Positions 24,676-33,250 of a DNA stretch of 64,000 bases are shown here, piece by piece (position 1 is the stretch's first letter; the number at the start of each line of letters is the position of its first letter). The DNA comes from Nostoc sp. ATCC 43529 (GTDB lineage Bacteria; Cyanobacteriota; Cyanobacteriia; Cyanobacteriales; Nostocaceae), in NCBI GenBank assembly GCA_003326205.1, contig LWTK01000046.1:496001-560000 (forward strand), given 5' to 3'. Both the position numbers and the translations under genes were made by a program. The notes beneath the pieces are model-generated. The model saw nothing but the letters and a program-made list of their open reading frames with translations, was not told the origin of the DNA and ran no database searches.

Positions 24676-25449
24676 TCATTTCTTTAACGCCTTTTTCACT
24701 TGTTCTTGCAGATGCGGCGGCAATTTCCGCATTGCCTGTTCTAGTATCGCTTGCTTTTGGCTGGGGTCGCTACCACCGGGGATGGTACTAAATCCTGGCT
24801 CACCTATGGGTTTACCACCGATCGCGGGAACCTTTTTGCGATCGCCCGTCACTTTATCCACCACAGTCACCGTCTCTTTTGGCGGTTCGTCCACGGTTAG
24901 TCCTTCTCGCTCGATATCCCGCCGAGATACCGAAACTACGCCGCATCTGCATCCCCAACCGGAGGGTGGAAACGCTGTTTGCCAAAACGGGTCATCAGCT
25001 GCAAATATTTTTCGATCCAGTGCTAGGTGATGTGGCCGCGGCACTCGTGAATCGCGGTGTACCCATTGCCAGTAAGGTCTGAGCTTCAACACCTCTGGGT
25101 CAGACATCTGCTTGTAGCGCCCAGCTTGATATGCATTCCTGAGATTTTGATTGAAGATGAGCGCAGTCCTGTATGGGCGGTTTGCTGGGTTCCACCCTGC
25201 TTTATCAATCGCTTGGTCAAAGCCCTTTTTAAATTCACCGTAACTATCGCCGTTCTCCAGTCCACTTAGTACCAAATTGTAAACGTCGTTGAGTAATTCG
25301 GCTTCTGTTACCGTTGCCAATGTGAATGCGTAGTCTTGGGCTGCATCAGCAAAAGTGTCCCAACTGGTGCTAGGAAGTGGCACCTTGGCCCGGTAGTAGG
25401 CGATCGCCTCGTCAAATGGCAGTTTAAAAGGGTCAATGGTTTCTGGCAT
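24676..25449 (-). CDS. Mu F-like minor head protein (SPP1 gp7 type)
   Basis: 257 aa from MPETIDPF (ATG 25449). The MuF domain is visible: KLPFDEAIAYYRAKVPLPS, RTALIFNQNLRNAYQAGRYKQM, and the typical WQWVHRDSRVPRPHHLALDRKIF...FPPSGWGCRCGVVSVS. Such proteins bind the portal inside the procapsid and are often ejected with DNA. C-terminal part has basic helices. Confidence 0.9.
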   Translation of the reverse strand: MPETIDPFKLPFDEAIAYYRAKVPLPSTSWDTFADAAQDYAFTLATVTEAELLNDVYNLVLSGLENGDSYGEFKKGFDQAIDKAGWNPANRPYRTALIFNQNLRNAYQAGRYKQMSDPEVLKLRPYWQWVHRDSRVPRPHHLALDRKIFAADDPFWQTAFPPSGWGCRCGVVSVSRRDIEREGLTVDEPPKETVTVVDKVTGDRKKVPAIGGKPIGEPGFSTIPGGSDPSQKQAILEQAMRKLPPHLQEQVKKALKK

Positions 25450-25453
25450 GGGC

Positions 25454-25951
25454 TTATGTTTCCCCCAACCAATCCTTATCCAACTTCCCTTGGGCAATCA
25501 ACTCTTTGATTACTGCTTTGCGGATAAAATCGCTGCGATCGCTCATTCCCCGCAACACCCTATCCACCTCTGGCGGATACTTCGTGCTAATAGGCTGCTG
25601 TTGATTTGTTGTCCCTAATCCTGTGTCTTGAAATCTACCTTCTCCCTCTCTGTTCAGCGGTGGCGAGAACCACTGGATGAGTGCCGCTTCAATCGATGGC
25701 AGCAGATCTTCATCAGATATTTCTAGCCAAGAAACTTTCGCGCCTGTCATCTCGCGTATCTCAGCAAGTTTATGATGTGCAACCCATCGCGATCGCAGAT
25801 TTTTGCTTCTCCCTATGTACTGAACTACTCCATCGCCATCAATTACAAAATAAACGCCAGCGCATTTTGGCAATTGACTACGCCGTACTAGGGGCAACGA
25901 CGGCAAGTGATTTGGCTGAATATCGTTAATGACTATGTTCGCTGGATTCAT
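25454..25951 (-). CDS. GIY-YIG nuclease-domain protein
   Basis: 165 aa. The GIY-YIG domain covers residues ~30-95 (AGVYFVIDGDGVVQYIGRSKNLRSRW, then IEAALIQWFSPPLN with the catalytic Glu position). The C-terminal ~60 residues (YPPEVDRVLRGMSDRSDFIRKAVIKELI) look like a ribbon-helix-helix part. It stands between MuF and an RHH regulator, so it could be a nicking or homing-type nuclease with its own regulator. Overlaps the regulator gene by 26 nt. Confidence 0.8.
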   Translation of the reverse strand: MNPANIVINDIQPNHLPSLPLVRRSQLPKCAGVYFVIDGDGVVQYIGRSKNLRSRWVAHHKLAEIREMTGAKVSWLEISDEDLLPSIEAALIQWFSPPLNREGEGRFQDTGLGTTNQQQPISTKYPPEVDRVLRGMSDRSDFIRKAVIKELIAQGKLDKDWLGET

Positions 25952-26198
25952 TTATTTGTACCCCTAATTCCTTGATAGCCGCTTGGGCAATAACTCGCCG
26001 TAGCCAAACCACTCTTTCCTTTTGAGGCATTTTTTCAAGAGCCTCAGCTACAGGTTCGTAAATCCATATCTGCAATTTTTTGGTCATTGGGACACCTGGA
26101 TATGGGTCAGCGTCCATTCGAGGAAATACTTTTTCTTCGACTTCTGGGGGGCGAACTGGATTTGGGTTTCCGCCCTTATCTCCCTTTTTCTTGGGCAT
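25926..26198 (-). CDS. RHH-like regulator A
   Basis: 90 aa. C-terminal half KKLQIWIYEPVAEALEKMPQKERVVWLRRVI aligns with regulator B at 33337 (LKLPQSVHDALHALPQEERVKYLRRII), so the two are paralogues. A basic N-terminus (MPKKKGDKGGNPNP) is added. The shared core fits a ribbon-helix-helix or related small repressor. Its upstream region carries three copies of a TATACYGGG operator, so autorepression is likely. Confidence 0.65.
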   Translation of the reverse strand: MPKKKGDKGGNPNPVRPPEVEEKVFPRMDADPYPGVPMTKKLQIWIYEPVAEALEKMPQKERVVWLRRVIAQAAIKELGVQINESSEHSH

Positions 26199-26232
26199 AA
26201 GACTCGCTCAAACTTTTTCTATATTATCCCAT

Positions 26233-26287
26233 GTATACCGGGAAAAATAAATAGGATTTGCTTATAGATACAACCTTGTATACTGGG
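26233..26287. promoter_or_regulatory. Operator half-sites for regulator A
   Basis: GTATACCGGG at 26233-26242 and GTATACTGGG at 26278-26287, each a half or near-half of the palindrome at 26317. The first sits beside the probable minus-strand promoter (-10 TAATAT on the minus strand). Confidence 0.6.
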
Positions 26288-26307
26288 AAATTATTATCTA
26301 TACCATG

Positions 26308-26336
26308 TTGACAGTTCCCAGTATACTGGGTATAGT
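26308..26336 (+). promoter_or_regulatory. Sigma70-type promoter with operator in the spacer
   Basis: TTGACA (26308-26313), a 17-nt spacer and TATAGT (26331-26336). The spacer contains the perfect 14-nt palindrome CCCAGTATACTGGG (26317-26330). Repressor bound there would block polymerase. It serves the plus-strand gene at 26389. Confidence 0.8.
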
Positions 26337-26388
26337 AAATACATAAGCGGCGAGGGACACCACTTCAACCCCCTCCCCAAAAGAAAAA

Positions 26389-26640
26389 ATGCGCTACATC
26401 GATACCCGCCAAGAAAGAGATTACAGCCAAGAAGAATTGATAGCCCTCTGGAATCAGACCGCCAAGCCCTTCCCCAATAGCTACTACCAGAGCGAAAAGT
26501 CGTTGATTACCCAAAAGAATGCTTCTTTGTGGAGCGATCGCCAGGAACTGATCGTTAAAAAATACGAGGCAGATGGGGGAGACTACAGCGAGTTTTCCTG
26601 CCCACTGCACAAATGGCAGTATCTGTGCAAACAAATATAA
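26389..26640 (+). CDS. Cargo protein, 83 aa
   Basis: 83 aa from the ATG at 26389. Polar, with MRYIDTRQERDYSQEELIALWNQ and a final SFCPLHKWQYLC-type Cys/His segment (SCPLHKWQYLCKQI). No family is recognised. First gene of a plus-strand unit that has its own promoter-operator and a terminator. Confidence 0.65.
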   Translation: MRYIDTRQERDYSQEELIALWNQTAKPFPNSYYQSEKSLITQKNASLWSDRQELIVKKYEADGGDYSEFSCPLHKWQYLCKQI

Positions 26641-26713
26641 ACCGAAGTGGGGCATCGTCCCCACCCAACCTCAGCCGCTTCACCCGAATCTACTACTCAA
26701 CAAAGGATCAATT

Positions 26714-27136
26714 ATGCAAGCTTTACTAACCAACGCGATCGTTGTTATTTTCATTGTTTTTGTTGCTAGCGCGATCGCAGATTTCGTTTGTGGACTGATT
26801 AGAATTACCGCACCGACACCCAACCCAGCAATAGAAGAATCTCCTCAAGTGGCGACACTTCCAGATCCCTGGATGTGCGATATCCTTGCAGTTACTCCAC
26901 GCACAAGCGCGATGGCAACCATATCCCCACTCCCCAGTCTTTTGCTTCTACCACCTGCAAATTCAGAGAAAGTCTTGGCGATCGCCGTTGCAGACGTACC
27001 AGAAGAAATTGCTATCCCCGCGACTGTACCAATTCCCGACCAAAAGCGCAAACCTGGTAGACCTAAAAAGCACCAGACTACTGCACCGACCATAGCACCC
27101 AAACGCAAACGCGGAAGACCAAGGAAAACAGCATAG
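26714..27136 (+). CDS. Membrane-anchored protein with AT-hook motifs
   Basis: 140 aa from the ATG at 26714 (GGATCAATT upstream). One N-terminal membrane helix (ALLTNAIVVIFIVFVASAIADFV), a proline-rich middle and two AT-hook-like cores at the end (KRKPGRPKKH and KRKRGRPRKTA). An AT-hook binds the minor groove of AT-rich DNA, so the protein may tether DNA to the membrane. Such a combination is unusual. Second gene of the 26.3-27.2 kb unit. Confidence 0.7.
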   Translation: MQALLTNAIVVIFIVFVASAIADFVCGLIRITAPTPNPAIEESPQVATLPDPWMCDILAVTPRTSAMATISPLPSLLLLPPANSEKVLAIAVADVPEEIAIPATVPIPDQKRKPGRPKKHQTTAPTIAPKRKRGRPRKTA

Positions 27137-27149
27137 GGACTAAGCTTTA

Positions 27150-27190
27150 AAACCCCTGAGTTATTGCCACATAACTCAGGGGTTTGTTTT
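27150..27190 (+). terminator. Rho-independent terminator closing the cargo unit
   Basis: Stem AAACCCCTGAGTTAT (27150-27164) with its complement (27171-27185), 6-nt loop, then GTTTT. It follows the AT-hook gene by 13 nt and could act in both directions. Confidence 0.85.
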
Positions 27191-27198
27191 GGAATGAA

Positions 27199-27236
27199 GC
27201 GTAGGCGTAGCCCACTGCGATGCCTACGGCGGGCTA
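27199..27236. repeat. Dispersed cyanobacterial repeat, second copy
   Basis: GCGTAGGCGTAGCCC followed by GATGCCTACGGCGGGCTA; related to the sequence at 3706-3745. Partly self-complementary. Confidence 0.5.
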
Positions 27237-27255
27237 ACCCACCTTATTGTCATTT

Positions 27256-27498
27256 TTAGAGAGCTTCTTTTAGCTCAATTCGCTCTTGTGAATGGCTAAT
27301 CAATTCATACAAAGGTATGGCAAAAAAATCTTCCTTTGGGTCAAATTCAGAAGCATAAGAACGTGATACTACCGCTACATCAGTACCCTTTTCTTTGCCC
27401 AGTAAAACAAGTCTAGTGCCGCCAATGTTTCCGATGGGGCGAATTTCATCGTCTGGAAGAAAATCTACATCTGGCATTCGATTTTTATTAGTAATCAT
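27256..27498 (-). CDS. Small protein downstream of the ART-like gene, 80 aa
   Basis: 80 aa, acidic (MPDVDFLPDDEIRPIGNIGG...). Overlaps the next gene by ATGA and is the last of the three-gene run with the 883-aa ART-like protein. A partner or immunity role is suggested by position only. Confidence 0.6.
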   Translation of the reverse strand: MITNKNRMPDVDFLPDDEIRPIGNIGGTRLVLLGKEKGTDVAVVSRSYASEFDPKEDFFAIPLYELISHSQERIELKEAL

Positions 27499-27812
27499 GC
27501 CACTTCCTCGGATGGTTCGTTCTTGAAAAGTTCGTTGTTTATTTGCTCTAGTTCCTCATTTGAGAGAGAATCAAAATATTTGTCACCGAAAAGTCTTTGG
27601 CTGACTTCAAGAGATTGTTCGCAGCGTTCAATCAACCGTTGAATATCGCCTGGGAGCTTATCAAAGCTACCAGCCTCTATCGCCTTTTGTGTGATTAAAT
27701 CAACTTGTTTTTGCCAATCATCTTTGGTAGTCCCACCTGCTAGTTTGGCAATATAGTACCAATAAGGAGTACTTCTAATTAAGCTAAGTCTCCTACAAAG
27801 TTCAGCGTTCAT
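27495..27812 (-). CDS. Small protein downstream of the ART-like gene, 105 aa
   Basis: 105 aa, helical and acidic (KLPGDIQRLIERCEQSLEVSQRLFGDKYFDSLSNEELEQ). Begins one nt after the stop of the ART-like gene and overlaps the 80-aa gene by 4 nt. Candidate immunity or chaperone for the large protein. No family is recognised. Confidence 0.6.
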   Translation of the reverse strand: MNAELCRRLSLIRSTPYWYYIAKLAGGTTKDDWQKQVDLITQKAIEAGSFDKLPGDIQRLIERCEQSLEVSQRLFGDKYFDSLSNEELEQINNELFKNEPSEEVA

Positions 27813-30464
27813 TTACGCTCCTGTGCCTTTTTTCTTACCATCAGCATAACTCAAGTCTTTATCTTGCACGATAACTTTACCTCTATTTAAAAGGTTCATG
27901 AAGCTATCTTTTTCATAGCTATTATTTAAAGCTACAGCATCAACACCTCTGGTTACGGCATATCGTCCAGAAGTGCCATTGCCGATATCACCAAATAACA
28001 CATCTCGCGCCTTTTGAGCTTTATCTTCAATTTTCTTGAGTTCAGATGCTTTATTTGAACCCTGGTTTGATTCGTGGTCTGCGTAGACTTGTTTAACCTT
28101 TCTCAAGGCAGTGGTTAAGTTTCCGGAAGGTATATTGTGGACTATGCCATCTGGTCCGGCAAAAGAATATTCGCCAAACATATTTTTTATAAGCTTGACC
28201 TTGATGTCAGCACCGTATTTGCTATTTTTATGCGGAATAGTATAGTCTTCCACTGTTACTGGCATTCCCCCCATCTTATATTGTCCAGAGCCATCTAGCT
28301 TGGCCTTAGCAACGTCCAATGACTTTTTGTAAGCATCAACTTCTTTTTTGGCTTTCGGATCTGTTTGAGAAAGGATTTTTTGCTTTTCAGCTTTCTCCCA
28401 GTTGTCAATTTTTGATTGTAAATCTTTGATTTCCTTCTGCATGGTTCTAGCGGTCATCACCACAGCATCGTCCTTGAGCGCCATCCGTAATGTGGCGCCG
28501 CCGCTTTTCTCGTCAACAATGTAGTCGTGCTTGGCAACATCGTTCCAAGCGCGTTTTTGAGACTTTGCATTACTTTTACTGACAAACGTAGAGCCATCAC
28601 TCGAAAAGCTTCCCGAATGTCCAACGTAAGTGCCGTTGCCGTAAATACCATTGCCAGTGTGATAGTCGCCCGTCCGAAATTGCTCTGTCATTTTTGCGGC
28701 ATCCGCTCCAGTCGATGCGCTAACGCCCCTGGTCATCATCACAGCCCCACCTTTGGCTAGGGCATCCATATCCTTTTGACTCTTGACTTCGGGCTTGGCA
28801 TCGTAGCCAGCTTCTGCATACAAATGCTTGAGATATCTATCCCGTTCTCCTGGGGCAAGGCTCACTTTTTGCGCGTCGGCGTGGATTTTTTCTGTGTGGT
28901 CAACGACTCTGTTGATATCGCCCTTAGTTATCGCATCATCCAAATCTTTGAGCCTTTGCGATCGCCTATCCTTTGGCGGGTTAGCAATATCATCGAGTTC
29001 CTTGGTAGAAAGCTTTTTGCCACTGACATAGAGATCGACGCCGTTATCTTTGGCGAATTTGGCGATCGCGGCAGTGGGGCGATCGCTTGCTCCTTTGGGT
29101 TCAAAGTGAATCTCGGCGATATCTTTGGCTGTGACCTTGCCATGAATTTGCGCTTCGACGTAGCGGTTGCCTGTTGGGGCGAGTCCGTTGGTCAAGTCGT
29201 CGATATTTTTAGCTTTAGCAGCTGCTGTAAGTTGTCCTTCATCCCCAGATTTATCGGCGTAATTAGGCGGGTAACCCGCAGGGAGATTATCTTTGTCGTA
29301 GCCGTGGCGGGTGCTAGATACTAGAGCTGCGGCGCTGGGATTTCTGACATCAGAGGCAATCCCAGATTTAAAGGAATCGGCGCCGGTGAAGGTACTCCGG
29401 TCTTTAACTTCATCCTTGAGCTTGACGGTAATCGAGCCGTAGGCTTGGGCGATATCTGCGTGAGATGTCCCTTTCATGTCCTTGCCGCCCAAGTAGCCGT
29501 AAATGGGGCGGTCTTCGGGTTTGGTTCCTTTTTCGGGGTAGCCGAGGGTTTTAGCCTCGACTCGATTGCGAGCTGCTTGATACCCACCTTTGAGGTGGGG
29601 GATTTGGTGGGTGTCGATGCCGAGTTCGGCACTAGTTTTGAAGCGATCGCCCAAAATCAACTCCAGTGTCGCTGAAGATCCGACTCGGATGTGAACTGCT
29701 ACATCTGGGTCATTAACAATGCGCTTGACGTTCTTTTCCGCGTCTTCAACAGCTTTCTTGCCAAAGCGTTTCTCTAAGTCCTGGCGCTTGGCGTCGAGTT
29801 CGGTGTCGTTGGTTTTAATCGCTGGATGGCGCGAAGTTGTTGCAGGTGGTGTTGTTGGTGCGGGAGAACTGCTGCCACCGCCAGCACTTGGGGTCTTCGC
29901 TGTGTTGGCAGGAGTGGGAGAAGTGGTAATTGCTACCGCAGCGGCTTTAACCTTGGCTACTTTAGTTTTTTGAGCAGGTGTCGGATTGCTTTTACATTGA
30001 GTGGGCTTGCCATTTGGCTGCACTGCCCTTAGACAGCCTCCACCACAAGGAATCCCTTTTTTGCAATTCTTTGGTTTTTTGGTTGTAGATGCAAACTCTA
30101 TAGCTTCAGAGAAACTCTCGACCTGATTTGGGTTGAGGAGCGAGTACACCATCTCCGAATCCGTGATTTTAAATCTGAGGCGCTTAGTTAATTTCGGGCT
30201 AACTTTATCTTCAAAAATTCCTGCAATGTCGCCCGATTCATCGAGATAAGCCTCTGGGATTGCTGTAATTCCGTCCGTGTAAGACGATTCCAGAATACTT
30301 TTCAAGTCCAGAAGCGACTGTTTATCTTTGATCGGGGTCTTGCCTGACGCTCCTAACGTCGCTAACGCTTCGCTATCTGCAAACTCAATAGCCTTGTCGC
30401 ACAGCAGCCGCGTGACAAATAAACCGACAAACTTATATTCGTGTTCGCTAAACTGTAGTGGCAT
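27813..30464 (-). CDS. Large virion-associated protein with ADP-ribosyltransferase-like domains
   Basis: 883 aa. Residues ~1-125 are portal-adjacent; a Cys motif NCKKGIPCGGGC lies at 133-144; then a Pro/Thr linker (175-215). Residues ~255-460 look like the DUF3626/ART-like fold (DRPIYGYLGG, RYVEAQIHGKV). Residues ~572-670 form a second ART-like part with VMMTRGVS and GNGIYGNGTYVG, the usual Arg and NxxY-type motifs. It lies between portal and MuF-type genes, as head-packaged ADP-ribosyltransferases do. Injection into the host is inferred. Confidence 0.7.
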   Translation of the reverse strand: MPLQFSEHEYKFVGLFVTRLLCDKAIEFADSEALATLGASGKTPIKDKQSLLDLKSILESSYTDGITAIPEAYLDESGDIAGIFEDKVSPKLTKRLRFKITDSEMVYSLLNPNQVESFSEAIEFASTTKKPKNCKKGIPCGGGCLRAVQPNGKPTQCKSNPTPAQKTKVAKVKAAAVAITTSPTPANTAKTPSAGGGSSSPAPTTPPATTSRHPAIKTNDTELDAKRQDLEKRFGKKAVEDAEKNVKRIVNDPDVAVHIRVGSSATLELILGDRFKTSAELGIDTHQIPHLKGGYQAARNRVEAKTLGYPEKGTKPEDRPIYGYLGGKDMKGTSHADIAQAYGSITVKLKDEVKDRSTFTGADSFKSGIASDVRNPSAAALVSSTRHGYDKDNLPAGYPPNYADKSGDEGQLTAAAKAKNIDDLTNGLAPTGNRYVEAQIHGKVTAKDIAEIHFEPKGASDRPTAAIAKFAKDNGVDLYVSGKKLSTKELDDIANPPKDRRSQRLKDLDDAITKGDINRVVDHTEKIHADAQKVSLAPGERDRYLKHLYAEAGYDAKPEVKSQKDMDALAKGGAVMMTRGVSASTGADAAKMTEQFRTGDYHTGNGIYGNGTYVGHSGSFSSDGSTFVSKSNAKSQKRAWNDVAKHDYIVDEKSGGATLRMALKDDAVVMTARTMQKEIKDLQSKIDNWEKAEKQKILSQTDPKAKKEVDAYKKSLDVAKAKLDGSGQYKMGGMPVTVEDYTIPHKNSKYGADIKVKLIKNMFGEYSFAGPDGIVHNIPSGNLTTALRKVKQVYADHESNQGSNKASELKKIEDKAQKARDVLFGDIGNGTSGRYAVTRGVDAVALNNSYEKDSFMNLLNRGKVIVQDKDLSYADGKKKGTGA

Positions 30465-30482
30465 TACCAGAGGCTTATGAGT

Positions 30483-32528
30483 TTACGCCTCTAGATTTCC
30501 CGCCTCATTTATTACCTCCCATCTGCCACCAGCTTCGGTTGCCATCATTGCTTGTGTCATCAGTTCAGTAAAATCTGTTGTGTCTAACTGGGGAAACAAG
30601 TCAAACAACTTGGAGCGCACCTCTTCAAAGCTCTCCGATTCCCGTACCAATCCCCTTATCTGCTCGATCCAGTCAGCGATGATAGGCGCAGAACGCTCTT
30701 GCAACTGAGCCGCATAAAGGTCAGCGCTATCCTTTTCCTGTTCTGCAAAGTTAGCAGCGATGGGGAGGGATTGAGAAGTGGAGAGGTTAACCGCCTGACG
30801 TTTGTACTGCCCTAAGCTTTCGACGGTTACTTCCTGGATTGAGCCGAAGAAATCAACGGGCATTTCCTGAAGATACGCTTGTTTGGCTGCTTTGAGGTTT
30901 GCATAACCAATCATGTACTTGTGTTCGTCGAAATCGCCATCTTCTGGGGATACCTGGCCGACTTGGAACAAGCGAGACGCTCCTTGCGTCGCTACCGCTT
31001 CGCTATCGCTCCCGCTAGGCTTTTCCTCATCAAGCAGCCCAGAGTAAATGTAACAGTCGAGGGCTTCACCATCCGCCCCGATGTAACTGCGTATGTGACC
31101 GTAACCAGAGCGCAGTTTCTTGGAGTGCTTGCGGCCGGGGAACCTCACTTGATTGGGAAGGAACTCCACCCCAATAGCCAAGCCGTTCCACTTCAGCACG
31201 CGGTCAATAATACTGCCAAAATCAACCGACTCTGACATATCAGCAGTATCTTCTCCCCCTGCCCCCTCCTGTACGCCCGAATTACTCAAAAATTGTTCGT
31301 CACTCGCTTCGCCACCCTGCTCGACTTCCTCGTAGTGGTCGCCGTAAATCTCGGTTACAGCTTCCTTTTTGAGCTTGAAGCCCATATCAAATAGGGTCTT
31401 GTCGCGCTGCGATCGCCCGTTTAAGTCTTCTGCTTCCTCGAAGTTGCGCCACAAGCGCGGTGGCTTGGCTTCGGGTAAGTTGAGTTGCACGTCCCATTTA
31501 ACGAGGGTGCGGTTGAGGGTATCGGATAGTAAATCGCTATCTGCTTTGGTTAGCTCTTTCCGCACCTCATTGTGGGTGTTGGCAGCTGCATAACTTCCCC
31601 TACTGCCAATTTCGGTGGTGAGAGTTTCCCCCAGTACGGTTTTGCTGATTTCCCCGTCCATGTATTTGCACAGGGACTCATAGCAGTTGATAGTGCCACT
31701 CCGGGAAGCTTCTAGGAGCGTGATTTCTAAATCTTCTGGAATCGCAACGCCAGCATCGGTGGCGATCGCCTCCAACGCCTCCAGCAAAGTGCTTTTTTGC
31801 TCCTTCGTTGCTCCCCGCTTGTATTTGCCGATCGCGGTAGGAGATGCAAACTTATCAACGAATTGCAGCCAGAATTTGATACCTTGCTTTTTGAAAAAGA
31901 CATTCCACCAGAGTGTACGCCCCAATCCCACGCCATAGGGATTGTCATCGGTAGCGCCGCAAATGTGGGTGAAAAATTTCTTAGGGTGCAGTTTAGTGAC
32001 AGCTTCCCCGTCAATCCAATCTTCAAGGGTCAGCATCCGCAGTTCCCACTTTCCCGCCTCGTTGATGGCGAAATTAAAGCGCTGCTGGTTTCTGGCTTTA
32101 ATCTGGTTGGGGTAGAACTCTTTGCCATCTACATTCCACAAGATTTCTGCCGGCTTGAAACCTTTGAGGGTGGCATCAAGCAAGTTGTAGCAGGTTCTAT
32201 CAAATCCAGTTGCCAATAAATCATCGTCAGCCGCCCTGGATGCAAGGCTTTGCAGGTGGTATTTCACCATGTCTGCTGCCTTCTGGTCGATTTTATCCTT
32301 TGAGGCGGGTTCGACTGACCACTCGCGGGCTATGACTGCCAAGTACCGTTTTTGTACCACCGAGAAGCAATGCCCGTCTTTGAGAAGGTCATCATAGGCT
32401 TTGTACTCGCCCTTGCCCCGCCCCTGCAATACATCGTCAGGGTTGAGCAAGCGTGACCCCAACAATAGTAAGTAGGGATCGCGCTTGACTGAAGCGATTT
32501 CTGTGTTGAAATTGCGGGGGAGTGGCAT
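30483..32528 (-). CDS. Portal protein (DUF935, Mu gp29-like) fused to InPase-like domain
   Basis: 681 aa from MPLPRNFNT (ATG 32528); a longer ATG start at 32573 exists. Residues ~1-400 match the DUF935 portal family (RDPYLLLLGSRLLNPDDVL, TLEDWIDGEAVTKLHPKKFF, VLGETLTTEIGSRGSYAAA). Residues ~440-600 hold a phage InPase-like domain (RSGYGHIRSYIGADGEALDCYIYSGL...VSPEDGDFDEHKYMIGY). A C-terminal helical tail ends the protein. The portal is the DNA gate of the capsid. Confidence 0.87.
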   Translation of the reverse strand: MPLPRNFNTEIASVKRDPYLLLLGSRLLNPDDVLQGRGKGEYKAYDDLLKDGHCFSVVQKRYLAVIAREWSVEPASKDKIDQKAADMVKYHLQSLASRAADDDLLATGFDRTCYNLLDATLKGFKPAEILWNVDGKEFYPNQIKARNQQRFNFAINEAGKWELRMLTLEDWIDGEAVTKLHPKKFFTHICGATDDNPYGVGLGRTLWWNVFFKKQGIKFWLQFVDKFASPTAIGKYKRGATKEQKSTLLEALEAIATDAGVAIPEDLEITLLEASRSGTINCYESLCKYMDGEISKTVLGETLTTEIGSRGSYAAANTHNEVRKELTKADSDLLSDTLNRTLVKWDVQLNLPEAKPPRLWRNFEEAEDLNGRSQRDKTLFDMGFKLKKEAVTEIYGDHYEEVEQGGEASDEQFLSNSGVQEGAGGEDTADMSESVDFGSIIDRVLKWNGLAIGVEFLPNQVRFPGRKHSKKLRSGYGHIRSYIGADGEALDCYIYSGLLDEEKPSGSDSEAVATQGASRLFQVGQVSPEDGDFDEHKYMIGYANLKAAKQAYLQEMPVDFFGSIQEVTVESLGQYKRQAVNLSTSQSLPIAANFAEQEKDSADLYAAQLQERSAPIIADWIEQIRGLVRESESFEEVRSKLFDLFPQLDTTDFTELMTQAMMATEAGGRWEVINEAGNLEA

Positions 32529-32595
32529 TAGGGGAGGGAAAGTCGGCGAAACACCGACTGGTGCATGAATCAAAGGCTAGGGTTCCCCGCCCCGT

Positions 32596-32620
32596 CTATC
32601 TGGCGGAATCCGCCAGATAG
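32596..32620. repeat. Dispersed 25-nt palindrome, copy 4
   Basis: Perfect palindrome (arm CTATCTGGCGGA) between the portal start and the next upstream gene's stop. Confidence 0.9.
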
Positions 32621-32622
32621 AA

Positions 32623-32931
32623 TTAAGCTTCCATTGGGTCTTCGCGCCCAATGCCGAGCGATCGCAGTTTATCGCGCACTGATTTGACATCAACACCACA
32701 GTAATAAAATCGCTTTTGTTTTAAGTCGCCGATGCAATACCCTGACTTGCCGTCACTCGCGCGAAATAACTCCGCTGCCAGTTTCTCGCGCGAGATATCG
32801 TATTTGCGGATGGCAAATTCAAGGTCAGGCGGCTCGCCAGATAGATTGTAAAATGAGCTTCCCAAAACGTGCTGCCAACGATCGCGCTCATAATGAAAAA
32901 TCCTTAGATAACCGGGAATACAGATATCCAT
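32623..32931 (-). CDS. Hypothetical protein, 102 aa
   Basis: 102 aa from MDICIPGYLRIF (ATG 32931). Contains FRASDGKSGYCIGDLKQKRFYYCGVDVKSVRDKLRSLGI. A small alpha/beta protein; no family is recognised. Between the portal and the gene under the regulator B promoter. Confidence 0.6.
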   Translation of the reverse strand: MDICIPGYLRIFHYERDRWQHVLGSSFYNLSGEPPDLEFAIRKYDISREKLAAELFRASDGKSGYCIGDLKQKRFYYCGVDVKSVRDKLRSLGIGREDPMEA

Positions 32932-32994
32932 TGTGCTATGAATAAAGAAAGGAGGGCAGCCCAAGCGTGGGGCGCTCAGGCTGCTAACTAGACG

Positions 32995-33195
32995 CTAGGC
33001 GGGATCTCCAGGTTCGTCTGAATTTTCGTCAGACAATAACTCGTCGATTTCGTCCATGACATCTTTGGCTGTTAGTACGTCTTCACGGTCACCCGTTTCC
33101 GGATTGACGCGGTAGAAAACGTCACTGTCATCGACTACCCGCTCGTATTTGACTTCGGGGTTGTACTCCCCTTGTCCGTTACCGGATTGCGTCAT
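32995..33195 (-). CDS. Small acidic protein under regulator B control
   Basis: 66 aa from the ATG at 33195, preceded by a strong AAAGGAGG. Sequence is acidic (DVMDEIDELLSDENSDEPGDP). The promoter TTGACA-17-TATTAT lies 56 nt upstream with the palindrome CCCGGTTAACCGGG in its spacer. Function unknown. Confidence 0.7.
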   Translation of the reverse strand: MTQSGNGQGEYNPEVKYERVVDDSDVFYRVNPETGDREDVLTAKDVMDEIDELLSDENSDEPGDPA

Positions 33196-33250
33196 ATTCC
33201 TCCTTTTGTTTTCTAGGTTCAGTGTGGAGTTTTTTGCCCTCCACTCTTTT

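Noticed and set aside
28776..29324. Plus-strand frame, 182 aa
   Set aside because: Lies fully inside the ART-like gene and has no family sense.
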